Shown here in pieces: positions 9,827 to 18,091 of a stretch of 54,444 bases of DNA. Under the pieces are notes generated by a model. The model was not told the DNA's origin. It saw nothing but the letters and a program-made list of their open reading frames with translations, and made no database searches. Positions within the stretch are counted from its first letter, which is position 1; the number at the start of each line of letters is the position of its first letter. The DNA comes from Owenweeksia sp. (GTDB lineage Bacteria > Bacteroidota > Bacteroidia > Flavobacteriales > Schleiferiaceae): the NCBI GenBank assembly GCA_028285465.1, contig JANQPD010000098.1, forward strand, positions 1 through 54,444. Reading direction: 5' to 3'. Position numbers and translations under genes: made by a program.

Positions 9827-11794
9827 ATGAAACAGGTGTTTAACCAGGAATTTGAACAGGTAAATTCTATGTCGGGGCTGGCTTCTAATTTCTTAAAATC
9901 GTTTGTTCTCTTTGTAGCCGCTTGCTCTATCCTGTTGTTTTCTAACCTGGATAAACGCATTTCTCATAAAAACAAATCATTATTAAATCAACCTTCTGAT
10001 TTAAAGAGAATTGCATTTGTAAGTTTTATTAATGCGTCCACTTTGGAACGCATAGAAAAGGGCATACAGGATGGCCTGGCGCAAACAGGCTATCAAAAAG
10101 ATACGGACTACACCCTGGACCTATATAACGCACAGGGCGATATAGCTACCTTAAACAACATTGTAAACACCCTGGGCAACGCGGACCACGACCTGATTTT
10201 TACGGCCTGCACCCCCACTATACAAGCCGTTTCCCAAAAGATCAGAAAAACACCTTTGGTTTTTACCGCTGTCGTGGATGGCATTGCAGCAGGCCTGGGT
10301 GAAACTGAAAAAACACACCTTCCCAATGTAACCGGCATAACCGATCTGGCTCCTCATAAAGAAATGATGGCCTTGATCAGGAAAATGATGCCAAAAGCAC
10401 AAACGCTGGGTACTTTGTACAATCCGGCAGAGGTAAACTCCGTATTTGCCAAGGAAAATATGGAGAAAGCGGCACGGAAAGAAGGCTTTGCACTCATCAG
10501 TGTTCCTGTGAATACACAAAGTGAAGTGCCCGATGCAGCAGCAGTGCTATGCAGTAAGTCTTTAGACGCGGTTTGCCAGGTGCTGGACAACTTATCCGCC
10601 TCGAGTTATTCCAGCATTATCCAGGCTGCCGACAAAGCGAACCTGCCCTATTTTGGCTTCGACCTCCCCCAGGTTAAAGACGGAGCGAGCCTCGTATTGT
10701 CAAAAGATTTTTACGAAACGGGAAAGCAAGCCGCGGGTATAGCTCTTGAGGTTATAAATGGAAAAAGTCCTGAAAACATCCCCTTTACAAGTGGGAAAAG
10801 AATACAAGCGGATTTCCATGAAGAAGCTATAGAGCGGTATGGATTACATATTCCGGAGTACATCAGGGAAATAAGACAGGCCAACACGCTTCGCAAACCT
10901 GTTCAACAAGTAAAAATTGCCTTTATCGGCTTCTCCAACTCGTCCCCGGTTGAAGACACGGAAAAGGGTGTACGCGATGTAATAGAAGAACTGGGCTGGA
11001 CGGAAATGGTAGACGTAGATGTTTACAATGCGCAAAGCGACATGCCCGTAGTCAGTAATATCGTAGACAACATCATCGCCAAATCCTACGACCTCATCAT
11101 CTCGGCCTGCACGCCTACCTCGCAGGCGGTAGCACATAAAATAAAGGATCGCCCCGTTGTTTTCTGTACGGTTGCCGACCCGGTTTATGCCGGGCTGGGT
11201 AAAAGCTGTGAAGACCACCCTTCAAACATCACCGGCATCTCTGTGCTAGCCGATTTTTCGGGGGCGATAAGTACCATTAAAGAGATCATCCCGGACTGCA
11301 AAGCGATAGGCAGCCTCTTTAACCCGGCTGAAGCCAATTCGGTAGCCTCTAAAATGCATCTCGAAAAAGCAGCTAAAACTGCGGGTATCGAACTGGTTGC
11401 CATTCCAATAAGTACAGCCGGGGAAATAAGCGATGCCACCCTGGCCTTGCTGGCCAAAGACATTGATGCGATTTGCCAGATCACCGATAACCTTACCGCA
11501 ACCTCCTACTCCGGTATTTTAAAAGAAGTGAACCAGAGCAGCATCCCCTATTTCACTTTTATGTCAAAGCAGGTAGAGGACGGTGCCTTTATGGCTTTTG
11601 CCCGCAATTATTACCAGAATGGAAAAGATGCCATGCACCTTGCTGCCCGGATCATTAACGGGGAATCGCCTGGCCAGATCCCGTTTAAATTGGTGGAAAA
11701 AACCGAGGTATGGATGAATGGGACTGCCAGGAAAAGACTGGGAATTGTACTGCCTGTGAAGGTAAGCCAACAGATCGACAAAACCATTGAGTGA
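9827..11794 (+). CDS. Tandemly duplicated ABC transporter substrate-binding protein (TrpX/ABC_sub_bind family)
   Basis: 655 residues. A hydrophobic N-terminal segment (about 22-40) acts as a signal or anchor. Two homologous periplasmic-binding-protein domains follow: domain 1 about 61-345 and domain 2 about 363-645. Matching landmarks are 'IAFVSF'/'IAFIGF', 'YNAQGD'/'YNAQSD', 'ACTPTIQAV'/'ACTPTSQAV', 'LYNPAEVNS'/'LFNPAEANS' and the C-terminal 'INGKSPENIPF'/'INGESPGQIPF'. Single-domain members serve TrpXYZ-type importers (COG2984). A fused pair suggests two ligand sites, or one site plus a docking copy. It heads the operon with its permease and ATPase. The ligand is unknown; tryptophan or another small aromatic or nucleobase are candidates by family only. 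Confidence 0.85.
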   Translation: MKQVFNQEFEQVNSMSGLASNFLKSFVLFVAACSILLFSNLDKRISHKNKSLLNQPSDLKRIAFVSFINASTLERIEKGIQDGLAQTGYQKDTDYTLDLYNAQGDIATLNNIVNTLGNADHDLIFTACTPTIQAVSQKIRKTPLVFTAVVDGIAAGLGETEKTHLPNVTGITDLAPHKEMMALIRKMMPKAQTLGTLYNPAEVNSVFAKENMEKAARKEGFALISVPVNTQSEVPDAAAVLCSKSLDAVCQVLDNLSASSYSSIIQAADKANLPYFGFDLPQVKDGASLVLSKDFYETGKQAAGIALEVINGKSPENIPFTSGKRIQADFHEEAIERYGLHIPEYIREIRQANTLRKPVQQVKIAFIGFSNSSPVEDTEKGVRDVIEELGWTEMVDVDVYNAQSDMPVVSNIVDNIIAKSYDLIISACTPTSQAVAHKIKDRPVVFCTVADPVYAGLGKSCEDHPSNITGISVLADFSGAISTIKEIIPDCKAIGSLFNPAEANSVASKMHLEKAAKTAGIELVAIPISTAGEISDATLALLAKDIDAICQITDNLTATSYSGILKEVNQSSIPYFTFMSKQVEDGAFMAFARNYYQNGKDAMHLAARIINGESPGQIPFKLVEKTEVWMNGTARKRLGIVLPVKVSQQIDKTIE

Positions 11795-11796
11795 GC

Positions 11797-13044
11797 ATGC
11801 AGGAGGCACTAAACATTGAGATACGCATACGAGAGGAACAGCATGAGCTGATCTTGTCAGGACGCCTGGATGCTTTTGGTGCGCGCACCCTGGAAGATGA
11901 GTTACAAGCACAGATGAAAGCCGGTCATTACCAGCTCATCTTAAATTTTAAAGAGGTTGCCTTTCTCAGCAGTGCCGGCATTAGGATCCTGATAAAACAT
12001 TATAAGGAGCTCAAGGCGGTTGGCGGCTACCTGGGTTTTGTTGAATTGTCGGGTTACATCAACGAAGTAATTGAATTGGCCGGGCTAAAGCACTTATTCT
12101 CAAACGAGCAGCCTTCGGTTATTGAGGGTGAGCCCTCCGCAAAAAACAAGGAAATTGAAACCACTTCAGGCGTCTTCCGCCTGCTGGACCAGAAGGAGAA
12201 ACATCTTTCCTTAAAGACGCAGGGCAAGCCTTCGCTCTTATATACAGGGGGATATCGCGCGCATGATGCCGAAACAATTGCTTTCCCCGCTGAAAAATAT
12301 GCGATTGGCCTGGGCGCCATCGGAGAAAATTTTGAAGCGTGCCAATCCCGCTTCGGTGAATATATAGCCGTGGGCGATACGGCTTTTTACATGCCCACGG
12401 ATGGCACCAAAAGTGCGGATTACATGCAGCGGACACACCAGCTCATACCGCAGGTAGTTTCACTCTACAGCATAGTACTGGAAGGAACTTTCGGCACCTT
12501 TTTAACTTTTGAAGCCAAGAAACCGGCTCTTTCCATCTCGCTTTCCGAGCTTGTACAAACCGCGTTTCACACACAGGAAACCAAAGCTGTAGGTATAGTT
12601 ATGCTGGCCGAAACTACGGGCCTGACCGGTTGTGGCCTCAATGTTTCGCCCGTTCATGATCCGCACCGCAATACCCCTTTCTCCTTTCCGGAGATCCGGG
12701 AGGAGGTATATTTCACTACTGAGCCGGCTCATGCAGGTTGCCTTACGCTTACCAGCGGGATCATCCACAAAGATGCCGAAAGCCTGGCGCCTTATACAAG
12801 ACCTATTGGAGATACAGGCCTGGAGGGCCATTTTCATTCGGCTGTCTTTGGCTTTCGCCCCATGCCCAAGCACAACCCCGATCTCCGTAAAGTGGTTAAG
12901 AGCCTGGTGGAAGACAGTAAACTTATGAATGTACTTCATTTACTGGATGACAACCGGCAGCATAACGGCATTGGCGAAAGTGGTTTTGGGCGTGGAGCCT
13001 GCTGGGTCGGGGCAATTGACGAATTTAAAAACCCACTGGCGTAA
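11797..13044 (+). CDS. STAS-domain protein with unknown C-terminal domain
   Basis: ATG 11797 is taken as the start; a GTG at 11791 overlapping the upstream TGA is an alternative. Residues 1-105 form a STAS (anti-anti-sigma-like) domain with the usual phospho-acceptor loop 'FLSSAGIRIL' (Ser58/Ser59). The remaining ~280 residues belong to no family I recognise. They carry conserved-looking stretches such as 'LEGTFGTFLTFEAKK', 'GCGLNVSPVHDP', 'GHFHSAVFGFRPMPK' and 'GESGFGRGACWVGAIDEF'. The gene lies between the binding-protein and permease genes of an ABC importer, which is odd for a STAS protein. This suggests phosphorylation-dependent control of, or reporting from, the transporter. That role is inferred. 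Confidence 0.7.
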   Translation: MQEALNIEIRIREEQHELILSGRLDAFGARTLEDELQAQMKAGHYQLILNFKEVAFLSSAGIRILIKHYKELKAVGGYLGFVELSGYINEVIELAGLKHLFSNEQPSVIEGEPSAKNKEIETTSGVFRLLDQKEKHLSLKTQGKPSLLYTGGYRAHDAETIAFPAEKYAIGLGAIGENFEACQSRFGEYIAVGDTAFYMPTDGTKSADYMQRTHQLIPQVVSLYSIVLEGTFGTFLTFEAKKPALSISLSELVQTAFHTQETKAVGIVMLAETTGLTGCGLNVSPVHDPHRNTPFSFPEIREEVYFTTEPAHAGCLTLTSGIIHKDAESLAPYTRPIGDTGLEGHFHSAVFGFRPMPKHNPDLRKVVKSLVEDSKLMNVLHLLDDNRQHNGIGESGFGRGACWVGAIDEFKNPLA

Positions 13045-13982
13045 TGTCGATACTCATAGGCTCCATAACCGTAGGATTGATACTGGCCTTGCTGGCCCTG
13101 GGGGTATTCATCACCTTTAAGATCTTTCACTTTCCTGACCTCACTACCGAAGGTTCGGTCACCTTTGGAGCAGCCATAGCTGCCGCCCTGATCATTAAAG
13201 GCTACAGTCCGGCTCTGGCCACCCTGATCGCCTTTTTTGGCGGGTGCCTGGCCGGATTGGTAACCGGTATCTTACATGCCGTTTTCAAATTGAACGGCCT
13301 GCTCTCGGGCATACTGGTTATGACTGCCCTTTATTCCGTGAACCTGCACGTTATGGGAAAAAGCAACATTCCCTTATTGTCGGAACCAACGGTGATCAGC
13401 CACTTTGAGCGCTACGCTGCTGCAGGAGAAGAAGTCAACATTCTAGGTTGGCTTGTGCCGCAGAAAGACCTCTTTATTCTTGGCTTTATACTTCTGTTTA
13501 CCGCTTTAACGGGAACCTTGCTGAATGCCTTCTTCAAAACCAACCTTGGCGTGGCTATGCGGGCTGCCGGAAACAATGCACAGATGATCAGGGCCCTGGG
13601 TGCAAATACCAAGGCGTATATGATCTTTTGCATCGCCTTAAGCAACGGCTTAATTGCATTATCCGGAAGCCTTCTGGCTCAATTCCAGGGATTTGCCGAT
13701 GTACAAATGGGCATTGGCATGGTGGTATGGGGGTTAGCGAGCGTCATTATCGGGGAAGCGCTTATAAACACCAAAAGTGTAGGCTTCCTGATCTTTGGAG
13801 CGGTAATGGGCTCCGTATTGTTTCGTCTATTGGTGGCTATTGCCTTGCAATGGGGCATGAATCCCAACGACCTTAAGCTGATCACAGCCGTTTTTGTGTT
13901 CATTGCGCTGATACTACCCGGTTTATTGACCCGCCTGGAAAACCGTAAGAAACTCAAAAAACTGGAGTATGCTGAAGATTGA
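13044..13982 (+). CDS. ABC importer permease (TrpY/COG4120-like)
   Basis: 312 residues with about eight hydrophobic segments. It fits the branched-chain amino-acid/ribose-type permease superfamily (BPD_transp_2), including the conserved loop 'NLGVAMRAAGNNAQMIRALG' that contacts the ATPase. The start overlaps the previous stop as TAATG. The last 14 bp overlap the ATPase gene, so translation is probably coupled. Inner-membrane channel for the ligand delivered by the duplicated binding protein. Confidence 0.85.
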   Translation: MSILIGSITVGLILALLALGVFITFKIFHFPDLTTEGSVTFGAAIAAALIIKGYSPALATLIAFFGGCLAGLVTGILHAVFKLNGLLSGILVMTALYSVNLHVMGKSNIPLLSEPTVISHFERYAAAGEEVNILGWLVPQKDLFILGFILLFTALTGTLLNAFFKTNLGVAMRAAGNNAQMIRALGANTKAYMIFCIALSNGLIALSGSLLAQFQGFADVQMGIGMVVWGLASVIIGEALINTKSVGFLIFGAVMGSVLFRLLVAIALQWGMNPNDLKLITAVFVFIALILPGLLTRLENRKKLKKLEYAED

Positions 13983-14781
13983 GGGGGTCTATAAGACATT
14001 TAACCCTGGTTCGGCAAACGAAGTCAGGGCTTTGAGGGGAGTATCCGTAACCATAAACCCGGGTGATTTTGTGTGCGTTTTAGGTACCAACGGCTCCGGT
14101 AAGTCAACCATGCTCAATGCGGTGGCCGGTGCTTTTCCTATCGACCGGGGCCAGATCACACTCCATAACACAGATCTCACTAAAATGCCGGAGCACAAAA
14201 GGGCCCGGTATATCGGCCGGGTTTTCCAAAACCCCTTTAGTGGTACCGCCCCGGATATGAGCATTGCTGAAAATATTGCACTGGCTGCCCGGAGAGGAAT
14301 GAAAAGAGGCCTCTCCTCTGCCTTGTCGGTAAAAAAAAGGGCGCAATTCACCGAGCCGGTCCGCCAACTAAATATGGACCTGGAAGGGCGGCTGGATAAC
14401 CCCATAGGAAAGCTGTCGGGCGGCCAGCGGCAGGCCCTGACACTGCTCATGGCCACCTGGATAAAGCCTCAGCTGCTCTTGCTGGACGAGCATACCGCTG
14501 CCCTTGACCCCAAGACCGCAGCCAGGGTAATCGAACTGACCAAACAGATCGTAGAAAAAGACCGGTTAACCACCTTAATGGTAACCCACTCCATGCAGCA
14601 AGCCGTAAACCTGGGCAACAGGATACTGATGTTGCACAACGGCAAGATCGCGTACGACTTGAAGGAAAGCGACAAAAAACACATCCGTGTAAACGACTTG
14701 CTGGCGCTTTTTGATGAGATCAGAAGGAAAGATCAGATGGATGAGTCTGTAGCACAAATGATCAAAAAACAGTACATCTGA
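13969..14781 (+). CDS. ABC importer ATPase (TrpZ/COG1101-like)
   Basis: 270 residues with a complete ABC ATPase signature: Walker A GTNGSGKST (39-47), Q-loop 'VFQNPF' (85-90), signature LSGGQ (149-153), Walker B LLLLDE (169-174) and switch His207 in 'VTHSM'. 'QNPFSGTAPDMSIAENIALA' is typical of the COG1101 subgroup paired with ABC_sub_bind proteins. All catalytic residues are present. Overlaps the permease by 14 bp and the NCS2 gene at TGATG. Confidence 0.9.
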   Translation: MLKIEGVYKTFNPGSANEVRALRGVSVTINPGDFVCVLGTNGSGKSTMLNAVAGAFPIDRGQITLHNTDLTKMPEHKRARYIGRVFQNPFSGTAPDMSIAENIALAARRGMKRGLSSALSVKKRAQFTEPVRQLNMDLEGRLDNPIGKLSGGQRQALTLLMATWIKPQLLLLDEHTAALDPKTAARVIELTKQIVEKDRLTTLMVTHSMQQAVNLGNRILMLHNGKIAYDLKESDKKHIRVNDLLALFDEIRRKDQMDESVAQMIKKQYI

Positions 14782-16505
14782 TGGTGATGCATCAATCTTC
14801 AAATAAGCTGCTGTATAAGCTGGATGATGATCCGGGCTTTTGGAGATCCACACTGCTCGGTCTTCAACACATCATATTGGTATTTGGGGGCTCTGTGCTT
14901 ATGCCGGTCATTATATGCCGGTCTACCGGAACCAGCATCGAGCAAACGGAATACATCATTTTCGCCACTACTATTATCACGGCCGTTTCTTCCTTTATCC
15001 AGGTAAGGCGCTTTGGTAAAATAGGTTCAGGCTACCTCCTTTTTATGGGTTCCAGTGGCGCTTATTGGGGAGCCATTGCCACTACGGTTGAGCTAAAAGG
15101 CTGGGCATTGGTAGCCGTGCTCAGCATAGCTTCTGCTCCCATCGAGTTTATGGTCTCTTATTTCTACCGCTTTCTCAGAAAAATAATCACCCCCATGGTA
15201 GGTGGCATTGTTATTATGATCATCAGCATTTCGCTGCTTCCAATCATGATGGAATTGTGGACCGGCACGCCTGGTTCAACGGACTATTGCTCTCCGCAAC
15301 GTCTGATCATCGGGGGGCTTACCCTGCTGATTACCCTGATGGTGGCGCTCTCCAAAAAACCTAAACTCAGGATATGGAGCATCCTGATCGGGATCGGGTC
15401 GGGTGTTGTCCTTTCCCTCCTTTCCAATTACATGGACTTTGCGCCTTTGGCCAATCAAAAGTGGGTAGGCCTGCCGCGAGGCGAATGGCCCGGTTTATAC
15501 TTCGATTTTTCCGCTCAAACACTTTCGCTTCTGGCTATCTTTATGATGGCCACTTTTGCCAGTTCCATAGAAAGCATAGGGGATGCGATTTCCGTTCAGA
15601 AAGTGTCCCAACCCGATTTTCAGAAAGTGGATTACCAAAGTGTGCAGGGCTGCCTAAACTCAGACGGCTTGAGCAATATCCTGGCCGGGCTGGCCGGCAC
15701 GGTTCCCAATACTACTTATTCCGGGAATATCGCGGCCATTGAAATTACAGGGGTTGCTTCGCGCAGGGTTGGATACTATGCCGCGGGCATTCTTTTATTG
15801 ATTGCATTTTTCCCAAAGGTGGCATATTTCGTGGCCTACATCCCCGACCCTGTTTTAGGGGGTGCAAATATTCTTTTTATGAGTATGCTGCTCAATGTAG
15901 GCATGCAACTCATCAACCAGGAAGCTTCCAATTATAAAACCAGCCTGATCGTAAGTGTTTCGCTGGCAGCCGGCCTGCTCTCTTCTATGGGCTTGATCTT
16001 CCCTGAGCTTTTCCCTCCGGAGGTTAACGTATTCTTTACCAATGGTATAGCTATTGGCGGCATGGTGGCCATCCTGATGAGTGCCTCCCTCCTATTGCTC
16101 AGGAAGAAACCCGAAAAGATCCGTTTAGGCCGCCAAGCCTCCGGTTTGCGCGACCTCATGGCCTGGGTTCAGGTAGTAAGCAAGAAAAAGGGATTACCAG
16201 CTGCTGTTTCTCTTAAAATAGAACTTCTCTCCGAGGAGCTTTTCACTTTCTTAACCGATCATGCCAGGGAAAGTAAGGGCGACATCACTTTCCGGACACA
16301 TACCGATGATGAATTTATCTACCTGGAAGTAAACGACAAAGCCACCATTGACGACATGGATGCTCCTTTGGAAACTGAAGCCGTCGTGACCACTTCGCCT
16401 GAAAAGCTGGGACTGGTATTGGTCCAAAAGCTAGCCGCGCATTTTGAGCATCAGCGTATATCAGGCTACAATTATATTCACTTAAAACTCCCGTTGGAAG
16501 CATGA
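14781..16505 (+). CDS. NCS2 uracil/xanthine-type permease fused to a degenerate RsbW-like domain
   Basis: 574 residues. About 15-445 is an NCS2 nucleobase:cation symporter domain: 'LLGLQHIILVFGGSVLMPV' at the start and the family signature 'QGCLNSDGLSNILAGLAGT' ... 'GVASRRVGYYA' near 288-330. About 465-572 aligns by pattern to the anti-sigma HATPase_c_2 (RsbW) fold: 'IELLSEELFTFL' at the N-box position and 'EKLGLVLVQKLAAHFEHQRI' at the G2 region. The N-box Asn that binds Mg-ATP is replaced by Phe490, and the DxGxG loop is replaced by 'NDKATIDDM'. Kinase activity is therefore unlikely; a STAS-binding platform is more likely. The fusion physically ties a transporter to partner-switch machinery. 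Substrate prediction (purine or pyrimidine) is by family only. Confidence 0.8.
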   Translation: MVMHQSSNKLLYKLDDDPGFWRSTLLGLQHIILVFGGSVLMPVIICRSTGTSIEQTEYIIFATTIITAVSSFIQVRRFGKIGSGYLLFMGSSGAYWGAIATTVELKGWALVAVLSIASAPIEFMVSYFYRFLRKIITPMVGGIVIMIISISLLPIMMELWTGTPGSTDYCSPQRLIIGGLTLLITLMVALSKKPKLRIWSILIGIGSGVVLSLLSNYMDFAPLANQKWVGLPRGEWPGLYFDFSAQTLSLLAIFMMATFASSIESIGDAISVQKVSQPDFQKVDYQSVQGCLNSDGLSNILAGLAGTVPNTTYSGNIAAIEITGVASRRVGYYAAGILLLIAFFPKVAYFVAYIPDPVLGGANILFMSMLLNVGMQLINQEASNYKTSLIVSVSLAAGLLSSMGLIFPELFPPEVNVFFTNGIAIGGMVAILMSASLLLLRKKPEKIRLGRQASGLRDLMAWVQVVSKKKGLPAAVSLKIELLSEELFTFLTDHARESKGDITFRTHTDDEFIYLEVNDKATIDDMDAPLETEAVVTTSPEKLGLVLVQKLAAHFEHQRISGYNYIHLKLPLEA

Positions 16506-18088
16506 AGGTAAAGGGATTATATGGATTGTTAGGTGTGGGATTGGTTCTTCTGCTGGCCCTGGCCTATTTGTATCTCAAAGATAGCCGCGCGCTTGAAGAA
16601 GTGAGGTTTGAGAACACGCGCATGAGCCAGAAGATCGAAGAGTCGGCCACAAAGCAAAAAGAGGCCATCGTGCAAAAGCGCATCAGCGAACAGTTGGAGG
16701 AAATTGCCCAGCAACAAAAGCTGATTACCGAAAGTCAAAAAACCATTGCCCTGGAGCAAAGGGGAATAGCCGAGCAAAAGCAAGATGAGGCCATTCAGCA
16801 AAAACAAATTGCCGACCGGGCCAAAACCCGGGCGATCAATGCCCTGGATGATGCCGAAAAGCAAAGAAAAATTGCCGTTGAACAGAAAGAAGCAGCCGAA
16901 GCAGCCGAAAAAAATGCTACCCGTTTACGCCTGCTGGCTCTCGGACAGTCATTATCCGCACGGTCTATCAATCAGAAAAACACCGGCAATGATTCTCTTG
17001 CTTCCATGTTGGCGTTGGCCGCGTGGCGATTCACCCGCAAAAACAAAGGCGACCTGTACCAGTCTGAACTGTTCCAGGCACTTAAAATGTCATCGGCAGA
17101 AGAAAATGCCCTCAGTGCCCATAAGGGTTTTATACGAGACATCGCCATCGTGCCGGATGCCGGAAAGAACCCCCTTAAATTGGTCTCGGTAAGCCAAAGC
17201 GGGGAGGTAATTTTATGGGAAGGTGACCTTTCTACATTGCAACCTAAAGTGCTCATGGATGCGCCCGAACACGATTTCAGAAAGGTGCTTTTTAGCCCGG
17301 ATGGCGCCACGCTTGTAGCAGTTAGTGCAGCGGGAAAAGCCACCCTGTTCCAGGCTCCCTTTTCGAAGCCCGGTGGCGACCTGGCCCTCTCAGACAACAG
17401 GCTGCCGTCTCTTGCCTTCATAAACGAGCATGTGCTGGTGTTTCCTTCCGGTTCCAGCCTTATTGGTTTTGACCTGCGTACGCGGGGCTCTTCGGTTTCC
17501 CAGGTGTATAGCCACTCCAACGACATTGAGCAATTGCTCTTTGATAAAAAAAGCGAAAAACTGTACTTCGCAGATAAGCAGGGAAGCGTTTTCTCTTTTA
17601 GCCCGGGTTCAAATACCCAAGCCACATTTCATTGCCGGTTCAGCATTGCAAACATCACCTGCCTTGCGGTAGACAGTAAGCGCAGAATAGCGGCCGGAAC
17701 CGCCAGTGGAAAAATATTTGTCTACGATGAAACCGGTATCAAAGAATTGATCGGTCATCTTTCCCAGGTAAACGGACTGGCCTATGATGAAGACCTGTTG
17801 CTATCGGTTAGTTATGACCGGACCGTGCGTTTATGGAACCTCAACAAGCCTTCTCTTGAATCCATTATTATCGAAAAGCACGATGCGTGGGGGTACAGCA
17901 TTGGCATTGTGCCTCATACTAAAAAAGTGATCTCTGCGGGGGCCGACAGGTTGCTCCGGATCACTACCATAGACCCGGAAAGGCTGGCAAAATTAGTCAG
18001 CAAAAAGGTAGCCCGGGATTTTACCAGGGAAGAATGGGCAGCCTTTGTAGACCCATCCGTAGAATATCAATCACTTAAACAGGATTAA
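16502..18088 (+). CDS. Membrane-anchored coiled-coil protein with WD40-like propeller
   Basis: 528 residues. One transmembrane segment (about 5-25) is followed by a Gln/Glu/Lys/Ala-rich coiled coil (about 30-140, heptad-like 'EQKQDEAIQQKQIADRAKT') and then a WD40-type beta-propeller (about 180-505), with blades ending like 'VLWEG', 'VRLWNL' and 'LLRITTI'. Similar coiled-coil plus WD40 layouts occur in bacterial signalling scaffolds. Starts at ATGA overlapping the NCS2-RsbW gene, so co-translation is likely. Suggested role: scaffold or sensor in the same complex; no enzymatic motif seen. Confidence 0.75.
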   Translation: MKVKGLYGLLGVGLVLLLALAYLYLKDSRALEEVRFENTRMSQKIEESATKQKEAIVQKRISEQLEEIAQQQKLITESQKTIALEQRGIAEQKQDEAIQQKQIADRAKTRAINALDDAEKQRKIAVEQKEAAEAAEKNATRLRLLALGQSLSARSINQKNTGNDSLASMLALAAWRFTRKNKGDLYQSELFQALKMSSAEENALSAHKGFIRDIAIVPDAGKNPLKLVSVSQSGEVILWEGDLSTLQPKVLMDAPEHDFRKVLFSPDGATLVAVSAAGKATLFQAPFSKPGGDLALSDNRLPSLAFINEHVLVFPSGSSLIGFDLRTRGSSVSQVYSHSNDIEQLLFDKKSEKLYFADKQGSVFSFSPGSNTQATFHCRFSIANITCLAVDSKRRIAAGTASGKIFVYDETGIKELIGHLSQVNGLAYDEDLLLSVSYDRTVRLWNLNKPSLESIIIEKHDAWGYSIGIVPHTKKVISAGADRLLRITTIDPERLAKLVSKKVARDFTREEWAAFVDPSVEYQSLKQD

Positions 18089-18091
18089 AAG

